DNA of 64,000 bases. It comes from Sindora glabra. Lineage: Eukaryota > Streptophyta > Magnoliopsida > Fabales > Fabaceae. Below, one piece after another: positions 13,232 through 25,175 of the stretch. Position 1 is the stretch's first letter. The number at the start of each line of letters is the position of its first letter. The notes beneath the pieces were generated by a model, which was not told the origin of the DNA, did not search any database, and saw nothing but the letters and a program-made list of their open reading frames with translations. Location of the stretch: positions 26,601,866 to 26,665,865 of the forward strand of contig CM035227.1 in the NCBI GenBank assembly GCA_020226215.1, written 5' to 3'. The translations under genes were made by a program, and so were the position numbers.

Positions 13232-14780
13232 TGCTACGTTTCTCGCCTGTGCTTCCTGCTTCCGCCTCGCAGATTCAAAGCCTCGCTGGTATTGCCCTAT
13301 GTAGGTCTCTGCCTTTCGTGGCTAATATCTCTGATTTTCTCGATGAATCGCGAAGCAACGGATTTTGATGGAGCGTGACCGTGACCTCTCACAATAATAA
13401 AGTATAGAAGCACACGACGCCGTTCTAATATTGAAACGCTATGCCGTTTACTTAACCTTGAAAGCCTCTCTTAATTTTTTTTTTTAAGTTGGATATGACT
13501 TGGGCCTCTATTAATTTTCCGAAAAGTAAAAATTTTTTAAGGGGTGAAATATTTTTATTATTAAATTATTTTTTAAAATTTTAGGTTAAAATTTAAAATA
13601 AAAATATAAAATTTAATCCATTAAAATTAATTTAATTACAAAAATATTTAATTTTTTTTAGAAAGTCTAACTCTTTATAAAATTATCTTTTATATTAGTG
13701 ATTCACTTTCTTCCTTCCCTCCCTCTCTTAATCATGTTAATATATGATAAAATGCAGGGATAGTCTCTTTGGATACTGTGTTGGACGATTTTGACAAGGT
13801 ACCTTACCAAGTGTTTAATTTCATTTTTAATAATGTTATAAGAATTTACAAGACTCGTGAGATTATTCTTGTTTAGTTTCTTTTGTTTTGGACTTCTACC
13901 TTTTTAATTTACAAAAAAAAAAAAATGCAGGGATAATCTATGCTACATTACTGATTTATTGGTATAGATTTGCACTACTCCATCAACCGCTGAAATTAAA
14001 TCTTGCAACCTATAAAATTTATATTTAACCTGCAATGAAAAATTGCAAATTGACCCCACACATTTCTTTATTAGTTGCTTCAACATCTTTGACTAAAAGC
14101 ACACCAAAATAGTCAAGTGCTCCGTTAAAATATATTTTCATTATTAATGTTATTTTAATTTATACATTTTTTCACAGCATATGATTAAAAATCTATAAAT
14201 TATTGAATTTAAACATTCTCAAACGATTATGAAATTTTCCATCAACAACATCCCGGCCTTACGGCAATCTCTCGGCATATGGATAGCGTCTTCAATATCA
14301 TAACTGCCGCTACCACATGAGGCAGGGTCCCAAGTGCAGAGAAAACTTGCCTTGATCTGTCGTCAGCCCGTGATGGCAGCAATGCCAAAGAAATAAGGGT
14401 GTAAAAGGGATTGTGATCCACAGATTGGCCCGTGTTATGTTTTTATAATTTTAAACTCTAAAAATTAATTTTATTTTTAAATGCGAGTAATACAAACTAA
14501 TTAGTATTTATCAAATCCAGAAATTTTTAATTAAAATTTACAGATTGGTCCATATTTATTATGAATTTTAAAAGATTTAAACTTCTCAAAATGAAATTCA
14601 TTTTGAATATAGGGTAATATGAATCAATACGTTACAAATTTTAGTTTGTTGTGAATTGATTTGTATCTATATGAGCCAATCCATTTGATAGGCCTGCAAA
14701 GAAAAATTTGGATCCGTTAATGAGCCTTCAAAGACTACATAGAATTCTAATAAAAATTTAGTCATAAAGCAAATAGAAAA
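13232..14780. other. QCR7 upstream region and intergenic DNA
   Basis: Bases 13232-13480 form the likely QCR7 promoter and leader, with higher GC than the flanks. The rest is AT-rich except for a GC-richer island at about 14245-14420, which stays open on the minus strand for roughly 50 codons but resembles no family I know. No other feature seen. Confidence 0.4.
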
Positions 14781-14789
14781 TACAAACTA

Positions 14790-15625
14790 TGATAAGTTGA
14801 TCTGATGTTGAACACCCATTATCATTTATGCTTTTCCAAAGAATCTCATCATTCCTTTACTCTTTAGAAAGGGGGAGGAATTGCCACTATCTGAAAAACA
14901 ACGTCATTGGGGATCTATTTCTCTGTAACAAGATCCCAACCACGATCGTGCTTCACAAAATCTACTACAATCATTACTTTTCATTGATCAAGAACTACAT
15001 CATCTCCTCTTTTTTAGAAAGAGGAACATCCCCAACCCAACAATTATGTCAGAAGGAAGTGGTTAGCTCATTATTAACATGACGAATAAATGGGCTAAGA
15101 AATTCGGCCAAATTTTAACAAAGCTCTTCCAAATAAAAGAATTGGAATTCTTAGATATAGCATTAAAAGTCCAATCACAGCTTTGAAGATACTTGACCAT
15201 AACCCATAAGCTCCTATTCTAAAAGATCATATTCCATATTGATTTTATAAAACACACTTGATTCATTTTTTAGAGATTATGAAAATCAAGGCTTCCTAAA
15301 TCCTTCGATTGACAAAAAACCTTCCAAGCAATAATGTAAAATTTCCTTTCATTCGCATCATAGCTCCACGCAAAACTCTTTTGAATCTTTCCAATATCTT
15401 GTAGGGTAATTATAGAAATAACTACAGACTGCATAGTGTAAATTGGAATTGAACCTAAAATAGATTGCGCCAAAATAGCTCTCCCAACCATGGATAAATC
15501 GTTTCTCTTCTATCCTACTAATTTATCTTGAGTTTTTTTTTTTTTGGTAATAAGATGAGAATAAGTGTACCTATTCATTCTCTTGTGAATAACTGGGAAT
15601 CCTAAATATAAGTCCATATATACAA
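14790..15625 (-). mobile_element. LINE (L1-type) fragment, reverse transcriptase C-terminal region
   Basis: Read on the minus strand, 15491-15270 encodes an uninterrupted stretch beginning MVGRAILAQSILGSIPIYTM and containing QKSFAW and AWKVFCQSKDLGSLDFHNL. This pattern is characteristic of the end of plant L1-type reverse transcriptases. Upstream (to about 15625) LGFPVIHKRMNR fits the preceding segment, and downstream SFIWKSFVKIWPNF fits the following one, with frameshifts and stops between. It is a 5'- and probably 3'-truncated dead copy. Boundaries are approximate and no target duplication was identified. Confidence 0.75.
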
Positions 15626-15679
15626 ATAAGCAGAAATATTCTTACAAAAGATTTTTTTTTTGTCAAAATAAACTCAAAC

Positions 15680-15955
15680 TCCATATGTTTCAATGGAAAA
15701 TAGTTTCTATAAAATATAATTATAAAATGTTAATATGCTCGAAAGTATTTTATTTGTTTAATATTAAATATGAAAATTTATGAGAAATAACTTCCTTTAT
15801 TTCAAAAAAAAAAATTTCTTTCCTCCTTGCCTCTAGATATCATTTTTTAAACCATTAATAAAAATAGTATATCATTCTTTTATTAATATATATACATATA
15901 ATATTTTTCTATAATATATATCTTTCGAAAAAATAATTAGATCAATATATGCAAA
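15680..15955. repeat. MITE-like repeat, family A (diverged copy)
   Basis: It shares a diffuse but collinear pattern (ATAATTATAAAATGTTAA, then CTTCCTTTATTTCAAAAA, then TTTCTTTCCTCC, TAGATATCAT and TTTATTAATATATATA) with 44697-44977 in this window. Termini are not well preserved in this copy. Confidence 0.45.
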
Positions 15956-16087
15956 ACTTCCTTTATATAATTATGTATATTTTTCTTTATATTCTTTTTG
16001 GGTAATTTTAGGGGTTTCCATTTCTTGCATGATTGAATACTTTTACTATTAAATTTTATTTAATACATTAAAATTTATATTAATTAT

Positions 16088-16560
16088 TTGGATAAATTAT
16101 ATTGATATTTCTTGAAATTTAATCTAATTATACTTAATATTTCTCATTTTTCAAAATTATACACGTTTACTCCTTTTAAAGTACTATCACCATTATGAAA
16201 TATAATGACGCTAACTTTTTAACTATAAGTACTTTTCTAATGTCATCTTTCATGATTATAAGATTATTCTCTTATATTTTCATGTACAAATATTGTTATA
16301 TGATTATATATAAATAAGAGAAATTTTTTTATTTTTTAAAGAAAAAGTATAATTGTATATAAAAATATAGTAAAACAATCTTCTAATCACAAGAAATAAT
16401 ATTACAAGAGGAATTGCAGTTAAAAAGTTTAATTTTATTATATTTTATAATAGTAAAATACTTAAAAATTAATATATATTTTAAAAAAATAAGAAGCACT
16501 AAATATAATTAAATAAAACTTTAAAAGAAATTAATATAATTTACTCTAACTATTTTAAAA
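16088..16560. mobile_element. Fold-back element (long inverted repeat, about 230 bp arms)
   Basis: The left half (from GGATAAATTATATTGATATTT) and the reverse complement of the right half (ending near 16558) align along most of their length, for example AACTTTTTAACT in the left arm against the same string from the right arm. The whole block could fold into one long imperfect hairpin. A related block occurs at about 23306-23735. This suggests a non-autonomous MITE with long terminal inverted repeats. Superfamily unassigned. Confidence 0.6.
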
Positions 16561-16676
16561 TAAAAACCATTTAACAAAAAATACCCAAATTCTCACAAGG
16601 TAGAGCTCTAGTCAAAATCTCCTTATTTCTTAATGCATGTCAAATAAAAATAAGTACTCGTCCAAGCTCCACTCGG

Positions 16677-16962
16677 TAGGGGTGTTCAATAGGTCAGCTT
16701 GCAGTTCGCGGGTCAGGCTCGTTTAAGTTCGATTTGTTAAGGTACACATAAAATTTTAATCGATTTGGTTCATATAAAAATTCACAAAGCTTGCAAACTT
16801 TATCTTACAAGTGAGTTTGGCTAGTAGCTTGCATGAGTCCGCTTTGTATGGATCAAGCTCATTTAAAAAAATGTAGGCCTATTTTCGATTAATCCAATCC
16901 ACGAAAAGCTCGCTGACCAATTTGTAAGGCTCATGAGTCAGAAGTCTATTAAGCACCCCTGT
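16677..16962. mobile_element. hAT-like MITE
   Basis: It begins TAGGGGTGTTCAAT and ends near ATTAAGCACCCCTG, an imperfect inverted repeat of about 14 bp. TAGGGGTGTNCA-type termini are typical of small hAT elements in plants. The interior (GGTCAGCTTGCAGTTCGCGG and so on) has higher GC than its flanks. I could not identify an 8 bp target duplication, so the exact edges are uncertain. Confidence 0.5.
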
Positions 16963-18302
16963 TACACAAGTTACATGTCAAATGATCACTTTAGTTTATT
17001 ATAGTATATTAATATATTATTAAATTTAATTATTAATATATTGTATTAAATTTTTTAAAAATAATTTTAATATGCAGTTAAATTTGTAGTATATTAATCC
17101 ATTATTATACCAGTGAATTAGAAATATATCATAATTTTTTAGGCTAATTTTATCTTAAATAAAATTTAGTGTATATATAGATTAATTTTATTAGTAAATT
17201 GTGAATTATTAAATTAAATATTTTTTATCTTTAAAAATATAAATTTTAATATAAATTATTAAATATTTAATATATATAAACCAAATTCATATAAAAACTC
17301 ATCAAATTATATAGAAAATTTGAACCTACCGATAATTATTTAGTCAGTGAGAATCACAGGACGAGTGACCTCGATCACCTCTAAAGTTGACGCCAACCTC
17401 ATTGTTAAATCACCAATATCGAAGAATATGTATTTTTTTTTTCTAGAGAATGAAATCCAACATAATAATTTAGTGAAAAGATTCCAAGGATGAGGATTTA
17501 ATGAAAAAACTATTCAAGTCATGCGGAATTGTGTCCCGTTTTTGTTTCTTAAGGTCAAATCAAAGATTATTTGATTAATATTTTTTTAATAATAATAAAA
17601 GTAGAATTCACGCGATTTAAAATTAAAGAAAGTTTTGATTGTAAATAAAAGTAAAATTTTTAAATAATATTAAATATCATTGTATCATTAAAATTATCAA
17701 TAGTAATAATAAATTTCTTAATTCTTTCAATTATTATAGCATCTATTAAATTAAATCTTTTTATAGGATAATAATGGAAATATTTACCCCATTGGAAGAT
17801 AAGAAAGGAAAGAAAAATAAACTGAAAATTTAAATTATTTCACGCTTGATATGATATTTTTTAGGATTTTAAATTTTTGAAGTAATATGACAAATTGCAA
17901 CATTATTAAATTGAATTTTTTTAATTAATATAATTAAATAATTTTAATATAATAATTTTTAATATTATTATATCATTCCAATTTTAAAACTTTTAGGAGA
18001 TCATAAAATTCATTGCTTTTCTGTTACTTGAATGAAAAGGAAAAATAAACTTCCTTATTTTTACATAATAAAATTTAAAAATTTAATGTTCTTCACATTC
18101 TCTTTACTAACTTACTTTCAAATTTATCAATACTTCAATTCTATTTTCCACCAAACCAATAATAACAGGGTTAACTATCCTCTTTAGGCTTTTTTTATGA
18201 TATGAGTACTCGTTGATCTGCCGCATCATAATAATTGGAGTTTGGTGAATTTTAAAGTATTTTTAAGGATTTATTATTTAGGATGGTGTGATAAAATACA
18301 TA
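16963..18302. other. AT-rich intergenic DNA
   Basis: No gene seen. Long AT-rich stretches without open frames of note, containing probable degenerate MITE material around 18030-18170 (inverted-repeat-like TTTCCTTTTCATT segments). Confidence 0.4.
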
Positions 18303-19226
18303 TCATTAGATAAAATTACTATGTCATTATCAAGATTTTTATAATTTCATCTAGTGATCTATATTTTATCATAGCATCCCGAATATCAAACTCTTAAGGA
18401 TACGAATACCTTAGAGTGTATATCACGAACTCAATTAGCGATGATGTTGCACAACGTCCAATATTTGGGCTCAACGGGCGTGATGTAGTTTTTCCCAAAA
18501 CCGAATATTCGAGCGAGCTCCATACTCTTATTCTCTAGTTTCGTTCGAATTAGAATTTGATTACAAAAATGAAGTGTAAGATCCTGAAATCAAGCTGTTT
18601 TCTAGAAAAGTTATTAGATAAGATTATTAAATCATTATCAAAATTTTTATAATTTCATTCAATAATCTATATTTTATCATGCCATCCCAATATCAAAACT
18701 CTTAAGGATACGGATACCTTGGAGTGTATATCACGAATTCAGTTAGTGAGGATGTTGCACAACGTCCAATATTTGGGCTCAATGGGCGTGATGTAGTTTT
18801 TCCCAAAACCGAATATTCGAGCGAGCTCCATACCCTTATTCTCCAGTTTCGTTCGAATTAGAATTTGATTACAAAAATGAAGTGTAAGATCCTAAAATCA
18901 AGCTGTTTTCTAGAAAAGTCATTAGATAAGATTATTAAATCATTATCAAAATTTTTATAATTTTATTCAATAATTTATATTTTATCATATCATCCCAATA
19001 TCAAAACTCTCAAAGATACGGATACTTTAGAGTGTATATCACGAACTCAGTTAGCGACGATGTTGCACAACGTCCAATATTTGGGCTCAACGGGCGTGAT
19101 GTAATTTTTCCCAAAACCGAATATCCGAGCGAGCTCCATACCCTTATTCTCCACTTTCGTTCGAATTAGAATTTGATTAAAAAAATGAAGCGTAAGACCC
19201 TGAAATCAAGCAGTTTTCTAGAAAAG
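18303..19226. repeat. Three tandem copies of a 308 bp repeat
   Basis: Copies at 18303-18610, 18611-18918 and 18919-19226 have an exact 308 bp period: the string GAGTGTATATCACGAA recurs at 18414, 18722 and 19030. Each copy holds a GC-richer core (TTGCACAACGTCCAATATTT and CGAATATTCGAGCGAGCTCC). Copies 2 and 3 resemble each other over their full length, while the first about 110 bp of copy 1 is more diverged. The array ends less than 200 bp before the phospholipase D start codon, so it forms that gene's proximal upstream region. No coding frame was seen in the unit. Confidence 0.92.
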
Positions 19227-19414
19227 TCAACGGATAGCTAGCAGAAGCAACTTCTCCCCAATTAAAACCAATTATGGATAATCATCATCTTATGCTGAAG
19301 TCACTTCTGCATTATCTATTGCGTATAATACAATACGAAATAGCTGCCATTAATGGTTTTTGGGACCATTGATTGAATTGATCGAGCAAGCTAATCATTA
19401 ATCATCACCATAAA

Positions 19415-22400
19415 ATGATAATTTTTCTCAGGACCATCATTGTATTTGCTCTCTGTATATTCGGCAATCTTTCTTCTGTAGAATCTTCACCTTATTGCAA
19501 AGCATGGCTCGTCCAATCCATCCCCACCGATATGCCCCAACTTCCACGAGTTCATGGGGTACTCTCTACTGGTACTACTCATCTGATTTTCTGTGTCTAA
19601 ATGCGTAAAGTTCTTCGCTTTCTTCTTCTGAATGCTTATTCTAAATTGGGTTTTTGGGGATTGCGACGGTTTACAGGGGATGTACTCCGGTGGTTGGCGG
19701 CGAACTCTACTCGGAAACTGGACATAATTGCTCAGTACTGGCAGCTGGTAGCGTCGCCTGACGATCCTCGCTCGGGAGATTATGGTTACTCCAAAGATGA
19801 TATGCAGAAATTTGGTGCCCAGGAAGGTGCTGCCGTTTATAAAGCAATTGATGCTGCTGCTGATCGTAATGTTAATGTAAGGTAGGTTTCAATGTGTTAC
19901 AGAATGTTTAAATGAGAAAACTTTTGTGATGAGGTTGTTGAAACTTGAGAGATGTTTAAATTTTTATTGAGAGCTTGATCTGTGTGGGTCTCAAATTGAG
20001 ATTGTTGTAGGCTTCTGTCACACTCGGGAGTATATCCTGACTATAACAGAGAGCCATCCGAACTTGCTTATAGAAGGCCAAATGTTGAGAATGTGACCTT
20101 ATTATTTGAAAAATGGTGGGGTTCGGGCATAGTCCATGCCAAAGTTTGGATTTCAGATAGTCGAGATCTATATATTGGATCTGCAAACAATGACTGGAAA
20201 TCTCTTACACAGGTAATGAGGAAGCATATTTAGTTGACTAATCACTAATCATAAATGCATTTAAGTTTGCGCGCTTATAATCATATGCATGCTTGGCAAA
20301 ATTTGACCAAGTAGATCTCTGAATAAATGAAATCGATTTAAATCAGATTATATCATTTTTGATGTGTGAGTAAGAGAGGAGTGCAACACTACTCGTAAAA
20401 CTCTATTGCAGACCTGCTCAATTGCTCTTAACTTTTCTCCATATTTATGTAGTGTAGATGTTTATCTGATGTCAAGTCTGGGGTAAACTTGCCATTTCTA
20501 GAATGTCTTTATTTAAAGATATGTTCTATTTTGGTTTTTCTGTTTGACCCATGGTAATTGTTCTGACTACTAATGCTGACTGAATGTAGGTCAAGGAAGT
20601 TGGAATTTATCTGGCCAGATGTCCGGGAATAGCTAGAAAAGTTGAGGTTTATTTTAACAATTTATGGACGCTGGCATCTCTGAATTCTTCAACTCACACA
20701 AAAACAGTGTTTGATCAGCAGTGGCAACTTGCAAGGAAGGTTCCTTGCTGGTCACATTTTGTCCATTCTAAGGAGAGATGCAGGTAAGTCAGAGTCATGA
20801 TACGAACCAAGTTTAATTGGGCTTTTCTGCAGAAGTTCTCTGCAGGAAATTTCTACCTGGTACAGTTTTTCTGTCAATTAATGTATCCTGGAGATTATTA
20901 ATCTTAACCACTTGTCTTCCATTACGGGGGTTTATATTCTCTAAAATTTCCTTCCCCGTGTTCAAATTTTGTTGTAATAAGATAATGTGAATGAGTGTAT
21001 GGATTGCAATGTCAGTTTTTATATGGATTCCCAGGTGGTTAGGGTAATAGCTGTCACTTAACATAAAATTTATACCAAAGATCAGTCCTGAAGAAGAAGA
21101 ACAAGACAGGATACAACGTAGCAATCCTTAAAAAGCTATGGCATTGCATGGCCACAACAGCTATTTGAATGAGGTTTAACTTTAAATCACATCTATAAAC
21201 TATTTAAACAAATGAAACTAATTGGAACATAGGGAGAGAATTCTCATGCACTTTGTAAATTATTTAACCATAATTAATCGTGTCATCACAGGTCACCTCT
21301 TCCCCGATACGTGGAGACTCCCCATGTTGCAGGATATCCTGTTCTTTCTGACCCTTACATGTTTGAAGTTTCAATTCAGACGCCTGGGAGTAACTATTCA
21401 ACAATGGTTCCCCAAGTCAGCTATCTCTCCTTTGCTCCTCCAGAGGTAATTTGGTTGCCTTAAACTGAATCACCATGTGATATCAGGCATCAAATTGAGT
21501 ATAATGTGTATTGTTTGAGCATCTTGGAGGCTCAAACTTACTCTCCAAGATGGATGGTATGGAGCATTAATAAGCCCAAAGTGACATTTTCATGAATTGC
21601 ACTGTTATCGGATGAATACTTACTTTGTCATAAACTGATAATTCCAGATTGCACATTAGAGCTGAAGTGTTCATAGCACATTCATTAGAAAATAACAATA
21701 ATAAAAGTTAAAGTATTGGAATTTATATTCTGATCTTTAACACATCATATTATCTATCTTGGTTTATTTTGATATTGTTTGTGGCTGGTTGCAGCTATCA
21801 TTTGGCAAGTATCAGGCTGATGAGCAGGCATGGGTAGATACAATTAAATCTGTTGGAATGAAAGAGACAGTTAGAATCAATACCATGGACTGGTTAGGCC
21901 AGTCACAATATGCGGACCAGACAGTTTATTGGTCATCTCTATCCTCTGCAATATCAGAGGTAACTCCTGAAATTTCTCGATTTTCATGTTATAAATGAGA
22001 CATCAAAAGGACAGCATTACAAATATCTTGAAAGGGAAGGCTCCAATATATCCTATCCTCTTTTTTACTCTTTTCACTGCTTCCTCCCCGAAGCTTCTTG
22101 CTTATGTTTGATAGTAGTGATACCAGAAATTTCAATTCTGGTAAATGAAAATTCTCTTTTATCCGCGATGACACTTAATTGCCAAGTTTATGTTCCAGGT
22201 TGTCTTTTCCAAGCACGCAACAGTAAAGATATTGGCGGCATATTGGGCACACTTCATCAACAACACAGATCTTTACCTGAAATCCCTCCTCTACTCCAAC
22301 AACCTCTGCAGTTCCTCGAAGTACAACAAATGCTCCGGAAAAGTGGAAATCAAGTACTATGTAGTTCCAGGTTTCAACTTGACAGGACCTGCCATTCAAA

Positions 22401-22657
22401 ATGGAACTAGTACAGGAAATTTATTTCCTGGGTTTACCAGAGTGAATCATGGAAAATATGCAGTTAGTGATGTTAGAGCACACATTGGGACGAGCAATCT
22501 TATATGGGATTACTTCTATACTACAGCTGGTGTCAGCTTTGGTACATACAACCCTGCCATTGTTTCACAACTTCAAGAAATCTTTGATGCTGACTGGAAT
22601 TCACCATATGCTATTCCCGTTCAGCAACTGGGGGGAGGTCATTCATGCTCAATCTGA
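19415..22657 (+). CDS. Phospholipase D family protein, PLD3/PLD-Z-like
   Basis: Exons 19415-19571, 19677-19881, 20011-20212, 20590-20783, 21292-21445, 21795-21959 and 22199-22657 join in frame to 511 aa. A hydrophobic N-terminus (about residues 2-20) looks like a signal peptide or membrane anchor. Two HxKx4D catalytic motifs are intact: H163/K165/D170 (HAKVWISD) followed by GSANNDW, and H443/K445/D450 (HGKYAVSD) followed by GTSNLIWDYF. There is no C2 or PX/PH domain, so this is not a classical plant PLD alpha, beta or zeta. It resembles the PLD3/PLD4-type proteins that plants annotate as phospholipase D Z. Animal PLD3 and PLD4 act in endolysosomes partly as exonucleases; the plant substrate is not something I can state. 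Asn-X-Thr/Ser sites such as NNT and NGT fit a secretory protein. Confidence 0.92.
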
Positions 22658-25175
22658 ATAAGTGTCAGCATTTGTTTGTTTTTGAGTAAACCTCCAAATT
22701 GGTAAGTCTGAGAAAACCTTAAATTAGTACTTGAAAATGTTTTAACATCAATTTGATGTCAATATGAATGTTAAATTAGTACTTCTTTCCAGTATTAATT
22801 TGATATCGTTATGATCTTTGAAGTACTAATTTAACGGTTTATTCTTTGTATTTTACATAGGTGTCCCCATTGGGACAAGCAAATCTTATATAACACTTCC
22901 AGGGCTCCGTCCTTTTTTTTTCCTTTCCATTCTCTTTCATAATGTAAAACAATTATAAGTTTCCACTTCGTAAAGGGTTGCTTGATCCTATATTGTACAA
23001 GGAAACTCCTTTATATTGAAAGGTCAAGAAAGATAAATATTTCTATTAGGGAAAGAAAACTTCTATTGGCCTTCATAGAGGGTAGCAAGCGAGAACTAAC
23101 AAATTTCCTTACGTTCAATAGTTAGGCGGTTATTGTCCATCTCCAAATTAAAACATCATTGAAGTGAAATTCTTCTGTGGTAGTTTAGATGAAAGCTGAC
23201 GGTCAACTACCAGACCAAAAACTCGGTTCAGCGTTTACCGGTTCTCGTTTATAATGAAAATGTTTCATTGAATAATTTTAAGGTCAAATTTGTGGAGCTT
23301 TTATGATATTTGGATTAATTATATTTAACACTTTTTTTTTAAAAATTATATACTTTTAATTTTTTTGAAGTATTTCCATTGTTACGAGATATAATAGTGT
23401 TAACTTTTTAATTACAAATTATTCTTCAATGTCATTGCTCGTTGCTAGAGGACTATTTTTTTAAATTTCATGCATAATTATTGCAATACAGTTATATATA
23501 TATATATAAAAGAGTATTTTTGTTCTTAAAAAAGCCACATTTGTACAGAAAAGTACAAGGAGATGCTCTTCCAGTCATAGGGGATTACAATAAAAAAGGA
23601 GTTGCAATTTTATTTGATGCTATTGCATTTCATAATGATGAAAATGATCTAGGAGTGAATGTATGTGTTTTTTAAAAAAATGATGGATATATTAAGACAA
23701 ACATTGAGGAGTTAATATAATTTGTTCTAATTTTAAAACTTAAAAGAATTCAATTATAAATCTATAATTATTTGATTACCATAAGTAAGTTTTACATGTA
23801 TCATGATTTTATTAATTTAAACTCTTCGAAATGAATGCTATAAAAGCAACTCTAAGTATGCAAGGTGATCAAAGGGGAAAAAAGTTATTCTAGTTGTAAA
23901 GCCTTCGATTAACAAAATTTAAATTAAAGGAAGAACTTTCAAAAGAGCGTTTTTTTATTTTTTTTTGGGTTCTTTTTTATAGCTGACAAGCAAATAGATA
24001 TAATATATATTAAATAAAATTAATTTTATTGTTTTTATTTTAGAATTGAGCTGAGATTTGTATTTATAAAACATGTGTATAGTTTAAAAAATGTACGTTT
24101 TCTTATAGCACCTATCCTTACTCTGACTATCAATTGTTAATTAATCAGTTCGGGGGATACATTTATATACACACACACATTAAAAATATAATATTTTTAA
24201 TTTTGCTGACTTTAAAGATTACAAAAATTAACAAATTAATATTTATTTGTTAAGCAGGCTAAAACATGTATTATAATTGAAACTGGGACGTACAAAGAGT
24301 TCTCAAGAGGCTTTGATAATATTTTCCTGATCTCTTCACCTCCCTCCCCTTTTTTTCTTTTCAATTTTAACCTTCTTATTCACGTACAATTTAAAATTCT
24401 AAAGTTGATGTTTATTATATAAATTAAGCTATTTGTACTTCCTAATACTCACTCTCTTCTCAAATTTTTTTTATATTAAGAAGAGAGCTTTGTTAACCTG
24501 TAAAAGAATTGACTAAATCAAGTTAATCAACCTACATTTATTGATATAGAATATCAACAGAAGAACGTGAGAGGAAGGTAAAAGTTAGAAATGCAAATAG
24601 TGTTTTGTATTTTACACAATTAAAATAATTAATATTAAAAATTTATTTTGGTAAGATTAGATTTTTATTATTATTTTATTAAAAGTTTATATTAATTTAG
24701 TTCCTTTAAGATTAAAAATTCTTGAATTTTAATCTTTTTGTGCAGTAAAATTTGAGAATTTTTAATCTTACAGAATTTTAATTGATATAAAATTTTAATT
24801 AGAGAGAAAATTGATAAAAATTTAATCTTATTGAGATAAAAAATATGCTTTTAATCAACAATAATTCCACGTATACTCGGGCCAGAAACGAAAGCCTTTA
24901 ATAAATTGTTCTGGTTCTAATTATGGGCCTCCTGAGCCCATTGGATTTCTGTTCGTTTGCATTTGTTTTTTGGGTAAAATGTTCGTTTGGATTGCACTCT
25001 CGCCGCCGGGTGGCTTTCCGAGGGAGGCGTTGCTCTTCAGCCTTCTCCCATTTGAAATCGGCGCCACCCAATTCCCTTCTTCAGTTCAGTGTAACTGTAA
25101 AGCGGTTCATTTCATAGAGCGCAAACATCAAACACCTGCCGAGCATAACTATAGACAGAAGAAAGAGGCTCGAAA
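22658..25175. other. Intergenic DNA between PLD-like and HIBCH-like genes
   Basis: PLD-like 3' untranslated sequence probably extends to about 23.0 kb. The middle is AT-rich and includes a fold-back element at about 23306-23735. Bases 24900-25175 become GC-richer and form the likely promoter and leader of the next gene. No further gene seen. Confidence 0.45.
23306..23735. mobile_element. Second fold-back element, related to 16088-16560
   Basis: It shares ATATAATNNNGTTAACTTTTTAA-like blocks and overall inverted-repeat architecture with the element at 16.1-16.6 kb. Its right arm (from about 23530) is more diverged and contains a 64-codon open frame (23481-23675) that I regard as fortuitous. 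Edges are approximate. Confidence 0.45.

Noticed and set aside
18303..19226. CRISPR-like or satellite interpretation of the 308 bp array
   Set aside because: There are only three long contiguous units with no spacers in a plant genome. It is neither CRISPR nor a satellite-scale array on this evidence.
19572..19676. Stop codon and new ATG (19598-19603) suggesting the PLD-like gene is split into two genes
   Set aside because: These lie inside a 105 bp GT-AG intron. Joining 19571 to 19677 gives a continuous GVLSTGDVLRWL segment.
22108..22661. Overlapping open frames near the PLD-like 3' end
   Set aside because: They are shadows of exon 7 in other frames. Only the frame with HGKYAVSD fits the family.
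23481..23675. 64-codon frame in the second fold-back element
   Set aside because: It lies within inverted-repeat DNA and has no counterpart in the related copy at 16.1-16.6 kb.
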